This document shows, piece after piece, positions 33,475-41,606 of a stretch of DNA of 54,780 nt. Made by a program: the position numbers and the translations under genes. The DNA is from JAKQHY01 sp034429475 (GTDB lineage: Bacteria; Chloroflexota; Anaerolineae; B4-G1; SLSP01), in assembly GCA_034429475.1 (NCBI GenBank), contig DAOUGD010000263.1, positions 1 through 54,780 of the forward strand, written 5' to 3'. The notes under the pieces were generated by a model that had not been told where the DNA came from, did no database searches, and worked only from the letters and a program-made list of their open reading frames with translations. The stretch's first letter is position 1; each line of letters starts with the position of its first letter.

Positions 33475-34518
33475 TTAATTTGCTGCCTGCGCCACACACC
33501 GGAAGCCGAAGTTGTCCACAGCGGTGTCTGGCGGCGCTTCGAGGCGGTACGCGGCGCGCATCCCGCTCCGGTCGTGGTTCCAGGAGCCGCCGCGCAGCAT
33601 ACGGGATGTGGTCCACTCCCAGACGTTGCCGGCCATATCCAGCACGCCATAGGGACTGGCCCCGCCGGGGTAACTTCCCACCGGCGCGGTGTACTGGTAT
33701 CCGTCATCGTAGGCGCGCTCTCCGCCACAGCGCGAGTCGCAGTAATTCAGCAGAGTCCCATCGAAGTCGTTGCCCCACGGGTAGATACGCCCATCGGTAC
33801 CGCGCGCGGCTTTCTCCCACTGCGTCTCGCCGGGCAAACTCCCGCCGGCCCAGGCGCAGTAAGTCGCGGCGTCGTTCCGGGTGACCTGGACGACAGGATG
33901 AGTATCCTCAGCATTGCTTTCCGGGCCAAAGGGATGCTGCCAGTCGGCGCCATTGACTTTTTGCCATTCCCCGGCGCTTTCCACGTAAGCGTAAGCCCAA
34001 CCTTTCTCTTCTGCCGTGGTGCGATAACCGGTCGCCTGGACAAAGGCGCGGAATTGGGCCACCGTCACTTCGGTGCGATCGATCCAGAAGGCCTCAACGT
34101 TGACGGTGCGCTGCGGTTTCTCGTTGGCCTCGGCCTCCCGATCGTTGTCCGCCGAGCCTTTGAGGAATTCACCGGCCGGGACGTAAACGATGACCATGCC
34201 ATCCGCCGGGCGGGTATAGACGGCGCCCGGCGCGCGGGCTTCACCGGATGCCAGCGGAATGACCAGCGGCGCCGGCGTGACAGTGGGCGGGATCGGTGTG
34301 GCGGTGGGTGGAACCGGTGTGGCCGTGGGCAATGGCGTGGCGGTCGGCAGCGGTGTGGCCGTCGGCGGAACCGGCGTGGCTGTCGGACGTGAGGTCGCAG
34401 TCGGCGGCGAGATGACGGCGGTGGACGTTGCCACAGGCTTCAATGGCGTTGGCGGCGTCTGCCCGCAACCGGCGAATAGAAGTATCAGCATGATGATTCC
34501 CACGATCCGTTGAGCCAT
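33475..34518 (-). CDS. formylglycine-generating-enzyme-like (SUMF1) lipoprotein
   Basis: A protein of about 347 residues. The start is ATG 34518, with GAGG upstream and the signal MAQRIVGIIMLILLFAGC; the upstream open frame lies in a repeat. After the lipobox a Thr-Pro-rich stalk of about 50 residues (TATPVPPTATP-type repeats) leads to an FGE-sulfatase fold with FWIDRTEVTVAQFRAFV, SLPGETQWEKAARG, YPWGN and GNVWEW. The C-terminal GFRC is present, but the SYCYRYRC-like segment that holds the catalytic cysteine pair in true FGEs has no cysteine. It is therefore probably a ligand-binding or structural surface module. It sits inside the ABC transporter locus, which suggests a role in substrate capture (inference). 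Confidence 0.82.
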   Translation of the reverse strand: MAQRIVGIIMLILLFAGCGQTPPTPLKPVATSTAVISPPTATSRPTATPVPPTATPLPTATPLPTATPVPPTATPIPPTVTPAPLVIPLASGEARAPGAVYTRPADGMVIVYVPAGEFLKGSADNDREAEANEKPQRTVNVEAFWIDRTEVTVAQFRAFVQATGYRTTAEEKGWAYAYVESAGEWQKVNGADWQHPFGPESNAEDTHPVVQVTRNDAATYCAWAGGSLPGETQWEKAARGTDGRIYPWGNDFDGTLLNYCDSRCGGERAYDDGYQYTAPVGSYPGGASPYGVLDMAGNVWEWTTSRMLRGGSWNHDRSGMRAAYRLEAPPDTAVDNFGFRCVAQAAN

Positions 34519-34564
34519 TGGCGTTGTCCTCACTCTCTTCATTGGCGTGGTCATTCTGGGGCAT

Positions 34565-34630
34565 GAAACGTGAAACGTGAAACGTGCAGCTTTCACTGTA
34601 AAAATCATCACGTTTCACGTTTCACGTTTC
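34565..34630. repeat. CGTGAAA heptad repeat, perfect 22-bp inverted pair
   Basis: Three heptads (34565-34586) and their exact complement (34609-34630) are separated by 22 bp. The block can form a strong hairpin between the ATPase and FGE-like genes. Confidence 0.88.
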
Positions 34631-34645
34631 GTCAATAGAAGCAAT

Positions 34646-35659
34646 CTATACCTTGTAGCACGCGACCATGTGCCCGTTCCCTTTGTCTTCCAGCGGGGGA
34701 TGGTCGTTGTCGCGGCACTGGTTGTCGGCGCGCGGGCAGCGGTCGTAGAAACGGCAGCGGGCGGGCGGGTCAATGGGCTGCGCGATGCCGCCTTTGATGT
34801 CAATGGCCTCGCGTTGGACGCGCGGATCGGGGATGGGAACGGCAGAAATGAGGGCCTGGGTGTAGGGATGGAGCGGGTGCGCCAGCAATTCTTCCGTTTC
34901 GGTCATTTCCACCAGCTTGCCCAAATACATCACAGCGATGTCCTGGCACATATAGCGCGCCACCGCCAGGTCGTGGGTGATGTAAAGGTAGCTCACGGCG
35001 AACCGGTCGGCCAGCTCCTGCATCAACTGCATCACGCCGATGCGGATGGAGACGTCCAGCATCGAGGTCGGCTCGTCGGCGACGATGAAGGCCGGGTTGA
35101 TGATGAGCGCGCGCGCAATTGCCACGCGCTGGCGCTGCCCACCGGAGAGTTCGTGGGGGAAGCGGAACATGAAAGTATCCGCCGGCGTCAGCCCTACCAT
35201 GTCCAGCAAGTTGGCGACGCGCTCCTCGCGCTCGATCAGGTCGCCGATGCCCTGCACGGCCAGCGGCTCTACGACCGTGTCGAAGATCGTCCGGCGCGGG
35301 TTGAGCGACTCGTAAGGGTCCTGGAAGATCATCTGCACACGGCGGCGGAAGGTTTTGAGCTGCGTTCCCTTCACCTCGGCCAGGTCTACCTTTCCCAACT
35401 CCATGTCGTTGAGGAAAATGTGCCCGTCGGTGGGATCGTGGAGGCGCGCCAGCATCTTGCCGGTGGTGGTCTTGCCGCAGCCAGATTCTCCCACCAGGCC
35501 CAGGGATTTGCCCTTTTGGATGGCGAAGTTTACGTCGTCCACCGCATAGATGTGGCTTTTCGCGCGCCGGAACAGCCCGCCGCCGACAGGAAAGTGTTTC
35601 TTCAGTGCTTCTACCCGCACCAGGGCGGTATCGGTCATCGTGATGGCTTCTGCGTTCAT
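34646..35659 (-). CDS. DppF/OppF-type ABC transporter ATPase
   Basis: A 337-residue nucleotide-binding protein of the peptide transporter class. Walker A is GESGCGKTT, the signature is LSGGQRQRVAIARAL, and Walker B is FIVADEPTSMLD. The C-terminal oligopeptide/dipeptide transporter extension has the four-cysteine-type end CRFYDRCPRADNQC that binds an iron-sulfur cluster in relatives. It overlaps the upstream ATPase gene by four bases. Together they should energise both permease pairs of this locus. Confidence 0.92.
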   Translation of the reverse strand: MNAEAITMTDTALVRVEALKKHFPVGGGLFRRAKSHIYAVDDVNFAIQKGKSLGLVGESGCGKTTTGKMLARLHDPTDGHIFLNDMELGKVDLAEVKGTQLKTFRRRVQMIFQDPYESLNPRRTIFDTVVEPLAVQGIGDLIEREERVANLLDMVGLTPADTFMFRFPHELSGGQRQRVAIARALIINPAFIVADEPTSMLDVSIRIGVMQLMQELADRFAVSYLYITHDLAVARYMCQDIAVMYLGKLVEMTETEELLAHPLHPYTQALISAVPIPDPRVQREAIDIKGGIAQPIDPPARCRFYDRCPRADNQCRDNDHPPLEDKGNGHMVACYKV

Positions 35660-36654
35660 AGCGCCACCCCCTTCAAAGGATTCCAGCAGGCGATATAGTG
35701 GCCGTGGCTTAGATCATTCCGGGTTACGCCATCCATCGGTTGGAAGTCCGGCGTTTTCTCGCGGCAGACGTCCGTCGCATAGGGGCAGCGGGGATGGAAG
35801 CGGCAGCCGGGCGGCGGGTTCAGCAGGTCAGGCGGCTCGCCGGGCAGCGTTTTTAGGTCGCGCCGCTTGCCCTTGATGCTGGGGAACGCGCCCATCAGCG
35901 CGTAGGTGTAGGGGTGGCTCGGACGCTCGAACACGTCGCGGGAGTCGGCCATCTCCACCATCCGCCCGGCGTACATCACGCCGATGCGGTCGCTCACCTC
36001 GGCGATCACTGCAATATCGTGGGAAATGTAGATCATCGCCATATTTAGCTCCTTCTGGAGCGCGCGGATCTGCTTGAGGATGCGATCCTGCACGATTACG
36101 TCCAGCGCGGTCGTCGGCTCGTCGGCAATGATGATGTCGGGGCTGCACGAGAGCGCCATCGCAATCACCGCACGCTGGCGCATCCCGCCGCTGAACTCGT
36201 GCGGGTAGCGATCCATCAGAGCCGGTTCCAGCCCCACCAGCTTGAACAGGTCGGTGATGCGTTCCCGCGCCTGCGCCGGGCTGATGTTGCCCAGGTGCAG
36301 TTCCAACGCTTCGGTGATCTGCTGCGCGATCGTGTAGACGGGGTTGAAGGCGTTCATCGCGGCCTGGAAGACCATCGCCATCCTGCGCCAGCGGACTTTG
36401 AGCAGTTCGCTGTAGTCCATCGCCACGACATCCTTGCCGTCCAGCATAATGTAGCCGTCTTTGATGAGGCCGTTTTCCGGCAGCAGGCGCATCAGGGCGA
36501 ACGCAATGGAAGTCTTGCCGCAGCCGGATTCGCCGACCAATCCCAGGGATTGGCCTTTCTCCAAATCGAAGGAAACGTTATCCACCGCCGAGACATCGCC
36601 CTTGCGGGTGGTGTAGTGCATTGTTAAGTCTTGTACAGATAGTATTAAGCTCAT
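35656..36654 (-). CDS. DppD/OppD-type ABC transporter ATPase
   Basis: A 332-residue ATPase: Walker A GESGCGKTS, signature FSGGMRQRAVIAMAL, Walker B IIIADEPTTALD, and the C-terminal CRFHPRCPYATDVC cysteine segment typical of OppD/DppD. It pairs with the downstream DppF-type ATPase. The 105-bp spacer from the first permease pair consists largely of an inverted heptad repeat, which may tune expression between the channel and ATPase genes. Confidence 0.92.
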   Translation of the reverse strand: MSLILSVQDLTMHYTTRKGDVSAVDNVSFDLEKGQSLGLVGESGCGKTSIAFALMRLLPENGLIKDGYIMLDGKDVVAMDYSELLKVRWRRMAMVFQAAMNAFNPVYTIAQQITEALELHLGNISPAQARERITDLFKLVGLEPALMDRYPHEFSGGMRQRAVIAMALSCSPDIIIADEPTTALDVIVQDRILKQIRALQKELNMAMIYISHDIAVIAEVSDRIGVMYAGRMVEMADSRDVFERPSHPYTYALMGAFPSIKGKRRDLKTLPGEPPDLLNPPPGCRFHPRCPYATDVCREKTPDFQPMDGVTRNDLSHGHYIACWNPLKGVAL

Positions 36655-36675
36655 GGTTGTTCTCCCATTGTCAGT

Positions 36676-36753
36676 CAGGTTATGGGTTGCAGGTTGTGGG
36701 TTGTGAGTGATAGCTATCTATCACACAACTCATAACCCATAACCCACAACCTG
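36676..36753. repeat. GGTTGTG / CATAACC heptad repeat, inverted pair
   Basis: Left arm of about five GGTTNTG heptads and right arm of complementary CATAACC/CACAACC heptads, joined through a small TAGCTATCTA core, give an imperfect stem of about 35 bp. Lies between permease and ATPase genes. Confidence 0.85.
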
Positions 36754-36759
36754 TTATTT

Positions 36760-37764
36760 TCACCGTTTGCGCAGTCGAGGATTCACGACGGCGTCCATCG
36801 CGCGGCCCACCAGGTAGAAGGCGGAACAGAGAAAAGAAATGGACAGGCCGGCGGGGAACATCAGATACCAGTATTTCCAGGACGTGAGCAAATAACCGGC
36901 GGCCTGGGTGATCTGGATCATGATGCCCCAACTCATGCGGATGTTGATCAGGCCAAAGAAGGATAAGACGGCCTCAATGAAAATAGCGTTGGTGACGGTG
37001 ATCATCATCGAGAGGAAGGCCAGGGGCAGCAGGTTGGGGATCAGGTGCGTGAAAATGATGTGCAAATCGTTGCCGCCGGCCACCTTCGCCGCTTCGATGT
37101 ACGCTTTGACTTTGAGGGTCAATGCCTGCGATTTGATGACGAGCGAGTTCCCCCCAAAGCCCACCAGGATGCCGTAGACTAGGGCCAGGTGGAGCATCTG
37201 GAAGTCGAACATCGCGCTCAGGACAATCATCAAGGGGATGAACGGCAACATAATCATCACGTCCGCGATGCGCATGAAAACCATATCAATGACGCCGCCG
37301 TAATACGCCGTAACCGCCCCCAGCGTGGTCTCGACGACGACCGTGATCAACGCGGCCATCATTCCCAGTGCAAACTCCGATTGGGTGCTGGACATCAACT
37401 GGCTCAACACGTCCCGCCCAAGTGGGTCGGTGCCCAGGATGTGCCGCAACGCGGGAAGGGGCCGGAGTGATTTTATCTCGGCGGCGGCGTTGGGAATCCA
37501 GGTGGGTGGCGACGGATGGCTGATGATTTCTTTATCGTAGCCCATCAGCGGATCGTAAATGTTAGGGGGCCAGACGGTCGCTATCAACAGGGGATGCGCG
37601 AGCGCCATCAGCCCGAAGAAGGCGATCATGCCCAGGCCGATCAGCCCGATGGGGTTTTCCCGGAAGATGCTCCAACCGGTCTTAAAGGAGCGCCAGGCCA
37701 ACCGCAGACGGACGCGCCACAAAGGTTCCATGATTCTCGTCGGGGTTGCAGTCGTTACACTCAT
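36760..37764 (-). CDS. DppC/OppC-type ABC permease (first copy)
   Basis: A 334-residue inner-membrane permease with the OppC N-terminal helix (NPIGLIGLGMIAFFGLM), LGTDPLGRDVLSQLM, and the EAA region VKAYIEAAKVAGGNDLHIIF. The periplasmic stretch after helix 1 is longer than usual. It pairs with the DppB-type gene upstream. A short spacer of two heptad repeats separates the two genes rather than the usual overlap. Paralogous to the copy at 31266-32240: both share the FTHL motif after the EAA loop and similar ends. Confidence 0.88.
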   Translation of the reverse strand: MSVTTATPTRIMEPLWRVRLRLAWRSFKTGWSIFRENPIGLIGLGMIAFFGLMALAHPLLIATVWPPNIYDPLMGYDKEIISHPSPPTWIPNAAAEIKSLRPLPALRHILGTDPLGRDVLSQLMSSTQSEFALGMMAALITVVVETTLGAVTAYYGGVIDMVFMRIADVMIMLPFIPLMIVLSAMFDFQMLHLALVYGILVGFGGNSLVIKSQALTLKVKAYIEAAKVAGGNDLHIIFTHLIPNLLPLAFLSMMITVTNAIFIEAVLSFFGLINIRMSWGIMIQITQAAGYLLTSWKYWYLMFPAGLSISFLCSAFYLVGRAMDAVVNPRLRKR

Positions 37765-37789
37765 TGATTATTCCTCCCAATAAAGATAA

Positions 37790-37845
37790 AGGATGCAGGA
37801 TGCAGGATGCAGGATTCTTGCTTCTTGCCTCTTGCCTCTTGCCTC
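37790..37845. repeat. GATGCAG and CTTGCCT heptad repeats
   Basis: Three copies of GATGCAG (37790-37812) abut about four copies of CTTGCCT (37816-37844). The two words are only partly complementary. The block ends at the stop codon of the DppB-type gene. Confidence 0.8.
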
Positions 37846-39030
37846 TTACGCATAGCGAATGCGCGGATCCAGGAAGGCGTAGGTCAGGTCGGCCACCAGG
37901 TGCGCCAGCAGGGAGAGGATGCCGATGAAGCTGAAGACGCCCATGATCAGGGGCACATCCTCGGCGGCGGTGGCGTTCAACAACGTCCGCCCCATGCCCG
38001 GCCAGGAAAAGATGGTTTCGGTGATGATGCCGCCGCTGAGGGTGAAGGGGATGCCGATGATGAGGTTGGTCAACACCGGCAGCAGGGCGTTGCGGGCGGC
38101 GTGCTTGTTGCGCACCATCACTTCCGGCACCCCTTTGGCGCGCGCCGTCTGGATGTAGTCCTCGCGCAGCGTGTCGAGCATCGTCTGGCGGGTCAACAAC
38201 ATCGTGCCGCCATACCCCACCAGCGTCACCGTAATCACCGGCAAGATCATGTGGACGACAATGTCCCAGGCCAGATGGCCGACGCCGGAAAATGCCCATA
38301 CGATGCCGGCCACCGCCAGCAAGCCGGCCGTCCCGCCCCACAAAATACGGCGGCGCTGGAAGGAGTTGAGTTTGCGGGTCAATACCAGGATCGCCAGCCA
38401 GAGAATGAGGATGATGGAAGCCGTCAACAGCATCCGGTTGAAGACAAAGTTCCCTTTGGAGGCGCTGTCGGCCAGGCCGGGAATCTTGGCGGCGCTCCAT
38501 ATCCTGGGGTCCAGGAATTTCCCCAACGGCAGCCAGCGCAGGCGCGCACCAAAGATGAAGATCATCATCAGCCCGAACCAGGGGGTGAAGACGGTGAACA
38601 GCAGCACGCCGACCAACGTGGAGCCGTACTCCACCAGCCCGCCGCGCTGCCACGCCAGCACCCGCCCCGACGTGAAACCCACCGTGAACTGGATCAACGT
38701 GGCCGTCAAAAAGAGCGTCAACGTGCGTGGCACGCGCTCCACAATGATGTCAATCACCGGCTTGGGGTATTCGGAGAACGACACTCCCAAATCGCCTGTG
38801 GCGAAGTTGCGCCACCAGCGGGCGTATTGCACCAGGATGGGGTCGTTGAGGCCCAGCCGTTCTTTCGCCTGCTCAATCGCTTCCGGGGGAATGTCGGGAT
38901 TGCCGAACATCCGGTTGGTCACGTCGCCGGGCATCGCCGTCAAAACGACAAATAATAACGTCTGGAAAATAAAGAGCGTAATGACGATTTGGACTAAGCG
39001 TTTCAGGATATATTTTCCCATAGGTAGCAC
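37846..39030 (-). CDS. DppB/OppB-type ABC permease (first copy), extended
   Basis: A 394-residue permease with the typical N-terminus (MGKYILKRLVQIVITLFIF), LGLNDPILVQYARWWRNF, the EAA loop DYIQTARAKGVPEVMV and the end LDPRIRYA. Like its paralogue at 32237-33451 it has about 70 extra residues with two added hydrophobic segments (MLLTASIILILWLAILVL and GGTAGLLAVAGIVWAFSG) before the EAA region. ATG start is at 39030. It follows the binding-protein gene after two strong hairpins. Confidence 0.88.
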   Translation of the reverse strand: MLPMGKYILKRLVQIVITLFIFQTLLFVVLTAMPGDVTNRMFGNPDIPPEAIEQAKERLGLNDPILVQYARWWRNFATGDLGVSFSEYPKPVIDIIVERVPRTLTLFLTATLIQFTVGFTSGRVLAWQRGGLVEYGSTLVGVLLFTVFTPWFGLMMIFIFGARLRWLPLGKFLDPRIWSAAKIPGLADSASKGNFVFNRMLLTASIILILWLAILVLTRKLNSFQRRRILWGGTAGLLAVAGIVWAFSGVGHLAWDIVVHMILPVITVTLVGYGGTMLLTRQTMLDTLREDYIQTARAKGVPEVMVRNKHAARNALLPVLTNLIIGIPFTLSGGIITETIFSWPGMGRTLLNATAAEDVPLIMGVFSFIGILSLLAHLVADLTYAFLDPRIRYA

Positions 39031-39053
39031 CTGCCTTTACTGGGGAGGGCTTC

Positions 39054-39081
39054 TTCGTGGGCGGGCCAGCCCGCCCACGAA
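39054..39081 (-). other. stem-loop upstream of the first permease gene
   Basis: Perfect 12-bp GC-rich stem TTCGTGGGCGGG / CCCGCCCACGAA with a four-base loop, just after the U-rich hairpin at 39099-39133. It adds to the barrier between the binding-protein gene and the permease genes. Confidence 0.7.
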
Positions 39082-39098
39082 AAAGCATGTTTTTTTCC

Positions 39099-39133
39099 AA
39101 AAACCGGGATTTTTATGCAAAATCCCGGTTTTT
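39099..39133 (-). terminator. terminator-like hairpin after the binding-protein gene
   Basis: Perfect 15-bp stem AAAAACCGGGATTTT / AAAATCCCGGTTTTT with a five-base loop, 17 bp past the stop. The U-rich 3' arm makes it a plausible partial terminator that leaves the binding protein in excess over the channel. Confidence 0.75.
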
Positions 39134-39149
39134 GTTGTTTCAGTTGCTC

Positions 39150-41189
39150 TTACTGCACCGAGAGGACGTATTCTTGCAGACCGTAAGCGCCGCCGCCGAT
39201 GCCGTCGGCCACTTCGGTGAAGGGGAACATCACACGGGTGTTGTCCCAGGCGTCGTAGAGCGGGGTGGTGAAGAGGTAGAGATACGGCAGGTCTTCGGCC
39301 AGCACTTCCTGGAAGTCCATCGCAATCTCGCGCGCCTTGTCGCGGTCGGTTTCCGCCTTGTAGGCGTTGCACAGGGTCTCGAACTCCTCGCTGTTGTACG
39401 CGCCGAAGTTCCAGCCGGAATCGCGCTGCAAGAAGTCGCAGGCGTAGGAAGGCTCCACGCCCAGACCCCAGCCCAGGATGTACATATCCCAGTCGCCGGA
39501 AGCGCGCAGTTCGAGGATGCGGTTGAAGTTGATCAACTGCGCCTTGACCGGCATACCGAGTTGCTGCATCCACTGCTCGATGTAGACGCCGGTGGTGGCG
39601 CGCAGGGGGTCATAGCCCGCGGTGGGGGCCAGCAGCGTGAATTCAGGGATGTACTGCCCGTCCGGCCCCTTCAGGCCGACGCCGTAGTCCACCGAACCGC
39701 CGCGCGCATCATTCCAGGCTGGCTCGGTGTCCCAGGTGTAGCCGGCTTCCTTGAGGATCCGCACCGATTCTACCATCCGTTCCTGCGTCGTCATTCCTTC
39801 GCAGAACAGGGGCACCTCAGGGTTGTACCAGTAGGCATTCGATTCCGGCACGATGGTGTTGACCGGGATGGCCGCGCCTTGCAGCACGCTCTGGGTCAGG
39901 AATTCCTTGTCAACCACACAGGCAATCGCCTGGCGCAGGGCCTTCTCGGCCAGCGCCGGCCGGTTGAAGTTGAAGGACAGATAGCGGAACCCGTTTGCCA
40001 CGTTGGTGACGATGGAGACGTTGGGATTCGGCTCCAACTGCGCGACCTGGCCTTCGCTCAGGCCGTTGGGGGTGATGACGAAGTCCACTTCGCCGGCGTC
40101 CAGGGCCAGCACGGCCGCGTCCGAGCTGTAGATGGAGAAGATGGTCTTGTCAAACCAGGGGCCTTCGGTGTATTCGAGTTCCACCTGGCTCGTATCGCCG
40201 GAGGTGTAGGTGTAGTCGCCGCTGACTTGCTTGAACCCGCCGTTGGCGTATTCCGTCACCTGGCGCATATAGTCGAAGTAATTTTCGTGGCGGACGTTCT
40301 CGATGTAGGCGCCCGCTTCCCACTGACCGAACACCCACGCGCCGGCCGAAGGTTCGCCTGTCGCGTCGAGGGTTTCTAACTGCTGGGTGATTTCCGTCAC
40401 CAGCGCGGTGTAGGCGTCGCTTTCCTTGTCCAGCCCCTCGCTCTCTGTGACCATCCGCTCTACCAGGGGATCGACCATCGGCCCCCAGAAGGCTTTGCTC
40501 ATCCAGGGCTTGCCGAGCACGCCGTACTGGTGAATCGCCAGACCGGGCTTGGTGTGGTAGTACAACTTGGCGGTGTTATCGTCCACGGCCTCAATGTGGT
40601 CGAGGTAATTGGGATCGTAACCGGACCAGTTCCCTTGCAGGTTGAGCTTCAATGCCACGTCCGCTGTCCAGGCCCAATCGTGCGCGGTTACGGGGTTCCC
40701 GTCGCTCCACATCCCATCTTTGCGAATTTTCACCGTGCTGACCCAGAAATCGCCTTCTTGCTCCAGGTCCGTCGGCATCCCGTCGGCAATGGCCGGGGCG
40801 TAGTCCCAGCGGTGATACCCGATCCCGTAGGCGATGGGGTGATAGGTGCCTTCCACCACGTAGTTCCACATGCTGGAGTTGATCGGGCCGTAGGCCGACC
40901 AGTAGTTCAACGTAGTCAGGTCTTCGAGGATGGCGGCGCGGAACACGTCGCCTTGGCCGCCCTCTTTGGGGGCGTTGGGGTCCGCCGTCGGCTCGACGGG
41001 GGCCGGGGTGGCCGTGATCACCACTTCCTTGACCACCTCTTTGACGACCGGGGTGCCTTCCACCATCACCTCTTCGGTCACGATGACCGTCTTGATAATC
41101 TCCACCGGCGTCGGGGTCGCGCAGGCGGCAAAGGCCATTGCTAACGCCACCAGAAAACCGGCCAATACAAACCACTTCTTCGTAGACAT
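39150..41189 (-). CDS. ABC transporter solute-binding lipoprotein, family 5 (peptide/oligosaccharide type)
   Basis: A protein of about 679 residues from ATG 41189, which has AGGAGGAG upstream; the longer open frame is unsupported. The signal peptide MSTKKWFVLAGFLVALAMAFAAC ends in a lipobox (C23, shown for the boundary). A short Val/Thr/Pro linker leads to a large type II binding fold with HDWAWTADVALKLN, VDDNTAKLYYHTKPG, FNRPALAEKALRQAIACVVDK and a late FNFNRILELRASGDWDMYILGW-like block. It delivers substrate to the Dpp/Opp-like permeases downstream. Members of this family bind peptides, nickel or beta-linked oligosaccharides. The nearby GH1 enzyme and sensor kinase make sugars plausible but not proven. 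Confidence 0.9.
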   Translation of the reverse strand: MSTKKWFVLAGFLVALAMAFAACATPTPVEIIKTVIVTEEVMVEGTPVVKEVVKEVVITATPAPVEPTADPNAPKEGGQGDVFRAAILEDLTTLNYWSAYGPINSSMWNYVVEGTYHPIAYGIGYHRWDYAPAIADGMPTDLEQEGDFWVSTVKIRKDGMWSDGNPVTAHDWAWTADVALKLNLQGNWSGYDPNYLDHIEAVDDNTAKLYYHTKPGLAIHQYGVLGKPWMSKAFWGPMVDPLVERMVTESEGLDKESDAYTALVTEITQQLETLDATGEPSAGAWVFGQWEAGAYIENVRHENYFDYMRQVTEYANGGFKQVSGDYTYTSGDTSQVELEYTEGPWFDKTIFSIYSSDAAVLALDAGEVDFVITPNGLSEGQVAQLEPNPNVSIVTNVANGFRYLSFNFNRPALAEKALRQAIACVVDKEFLTQSVLQGAAIPVNTIVPESNAYWYNPEVPLFCEGMTTQERMVESVRILKEAGYTWDTEPAWNDARGGSVDYGVGLKGPDGQYIPEFTLLAPTAGYDPLRATTGVYIEQWMQQLGMPVKAQLINFNRILELRASGDWDMYILGWGLGVEPSYACDFLQRDSGWNFGAYNSEEFETLCNAYKAETDRDKAREIAMDFQEVLAEDLPYLYLFTTPLYDAWDNTRVMFPFTEVADGIGGGAYGLQEYVLSVQ

Positions 41190-41299
41190 TTCACTCCTCC
41201 TGTGAATTAAATTTGGTTCTGTGAATGGTTTTGGTGAAACACTGCTGCATACTGTTTTACGTTTACGATTCGGTATCACCCCCTTTGGACCTAGTTACT

Positions 41300-41548
41300 T
41301 CAAACGCCGCTTCTTGCCGGCATCCCCAACAGATACGTGGCCCCCATCCCGAAGGGCATTGACGGGATGGCCTCTGCCTTAAAACCGCCTTTGCGCTGGA
41401 GCGACTCCATCGTCTGCACCTGCTGGATGATCCGCTGCCACACCTGCTCCGCCGGCGGCGTCGCCGTGGTGCGCAGCCCCTGCCGGAACAGCGCATCCAC
41501 CAGAGCGGTTGTCGGCGTCGCGCCTTCGACCAACTCAGATTTGGACAT
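41300..41548 (-). CDS. 82-residue protein of unknown function upstream of the transporter operon
   Basis: ATG 41548 has an AGGAGG site six to seven bases upstream, which makes this a convincing small gene; the longer open frame lacks support. The product begins MSKSELVEGATPTTALVDAL, has a helical middle (VWQRIIQQVQTMESLQ) and a Gly/Pro/Met-rich C-terminus, with no signal peptide or cysteine. No family is recognised. It lies 110 bp before the binding-protein gene with no terminator between, so it probably leads that operon. Its upstream region shares a 13-bp word with the sensor kinase promoter, suggesting common control. Confidence 0.55.
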   Translation of the reverse strand: MSKSELVEGATPTTALVDALFRQGLRTTATPPAEQVWQRIIQQVQTMESLQRKGGFKAEAIPSMPFGMGATYLLGMPARSGV

Positions 41549-41593
41549 ATACCCTCCTAATGTACTTAGCCGCAAGAGGGTCTTGAGTGTTCT

Positions 41594-41606
41594 ACTCTTT
41601 AGCATA
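41594..41606 (-). promoter_or_regulatory. 13-bp promoter word upstream of the 82-residue gene
   Basis: TATGCTAAAGAGT on the minus strand, 46 bp before the start codon, identical to the word at 46525-46513 before the sensor kinase. TATGCT fits a -10 element, but no good -35 is visible, which is usual for activator-dependent promoters. Confidence 0.55.

Noticed and set aside
34259..34513. Gly/Val-rich plus-strand frame opposite the FGE-like gene
   Set aside because: It is the complement of the Thr/Pro codon stalk of the lipoprotein.
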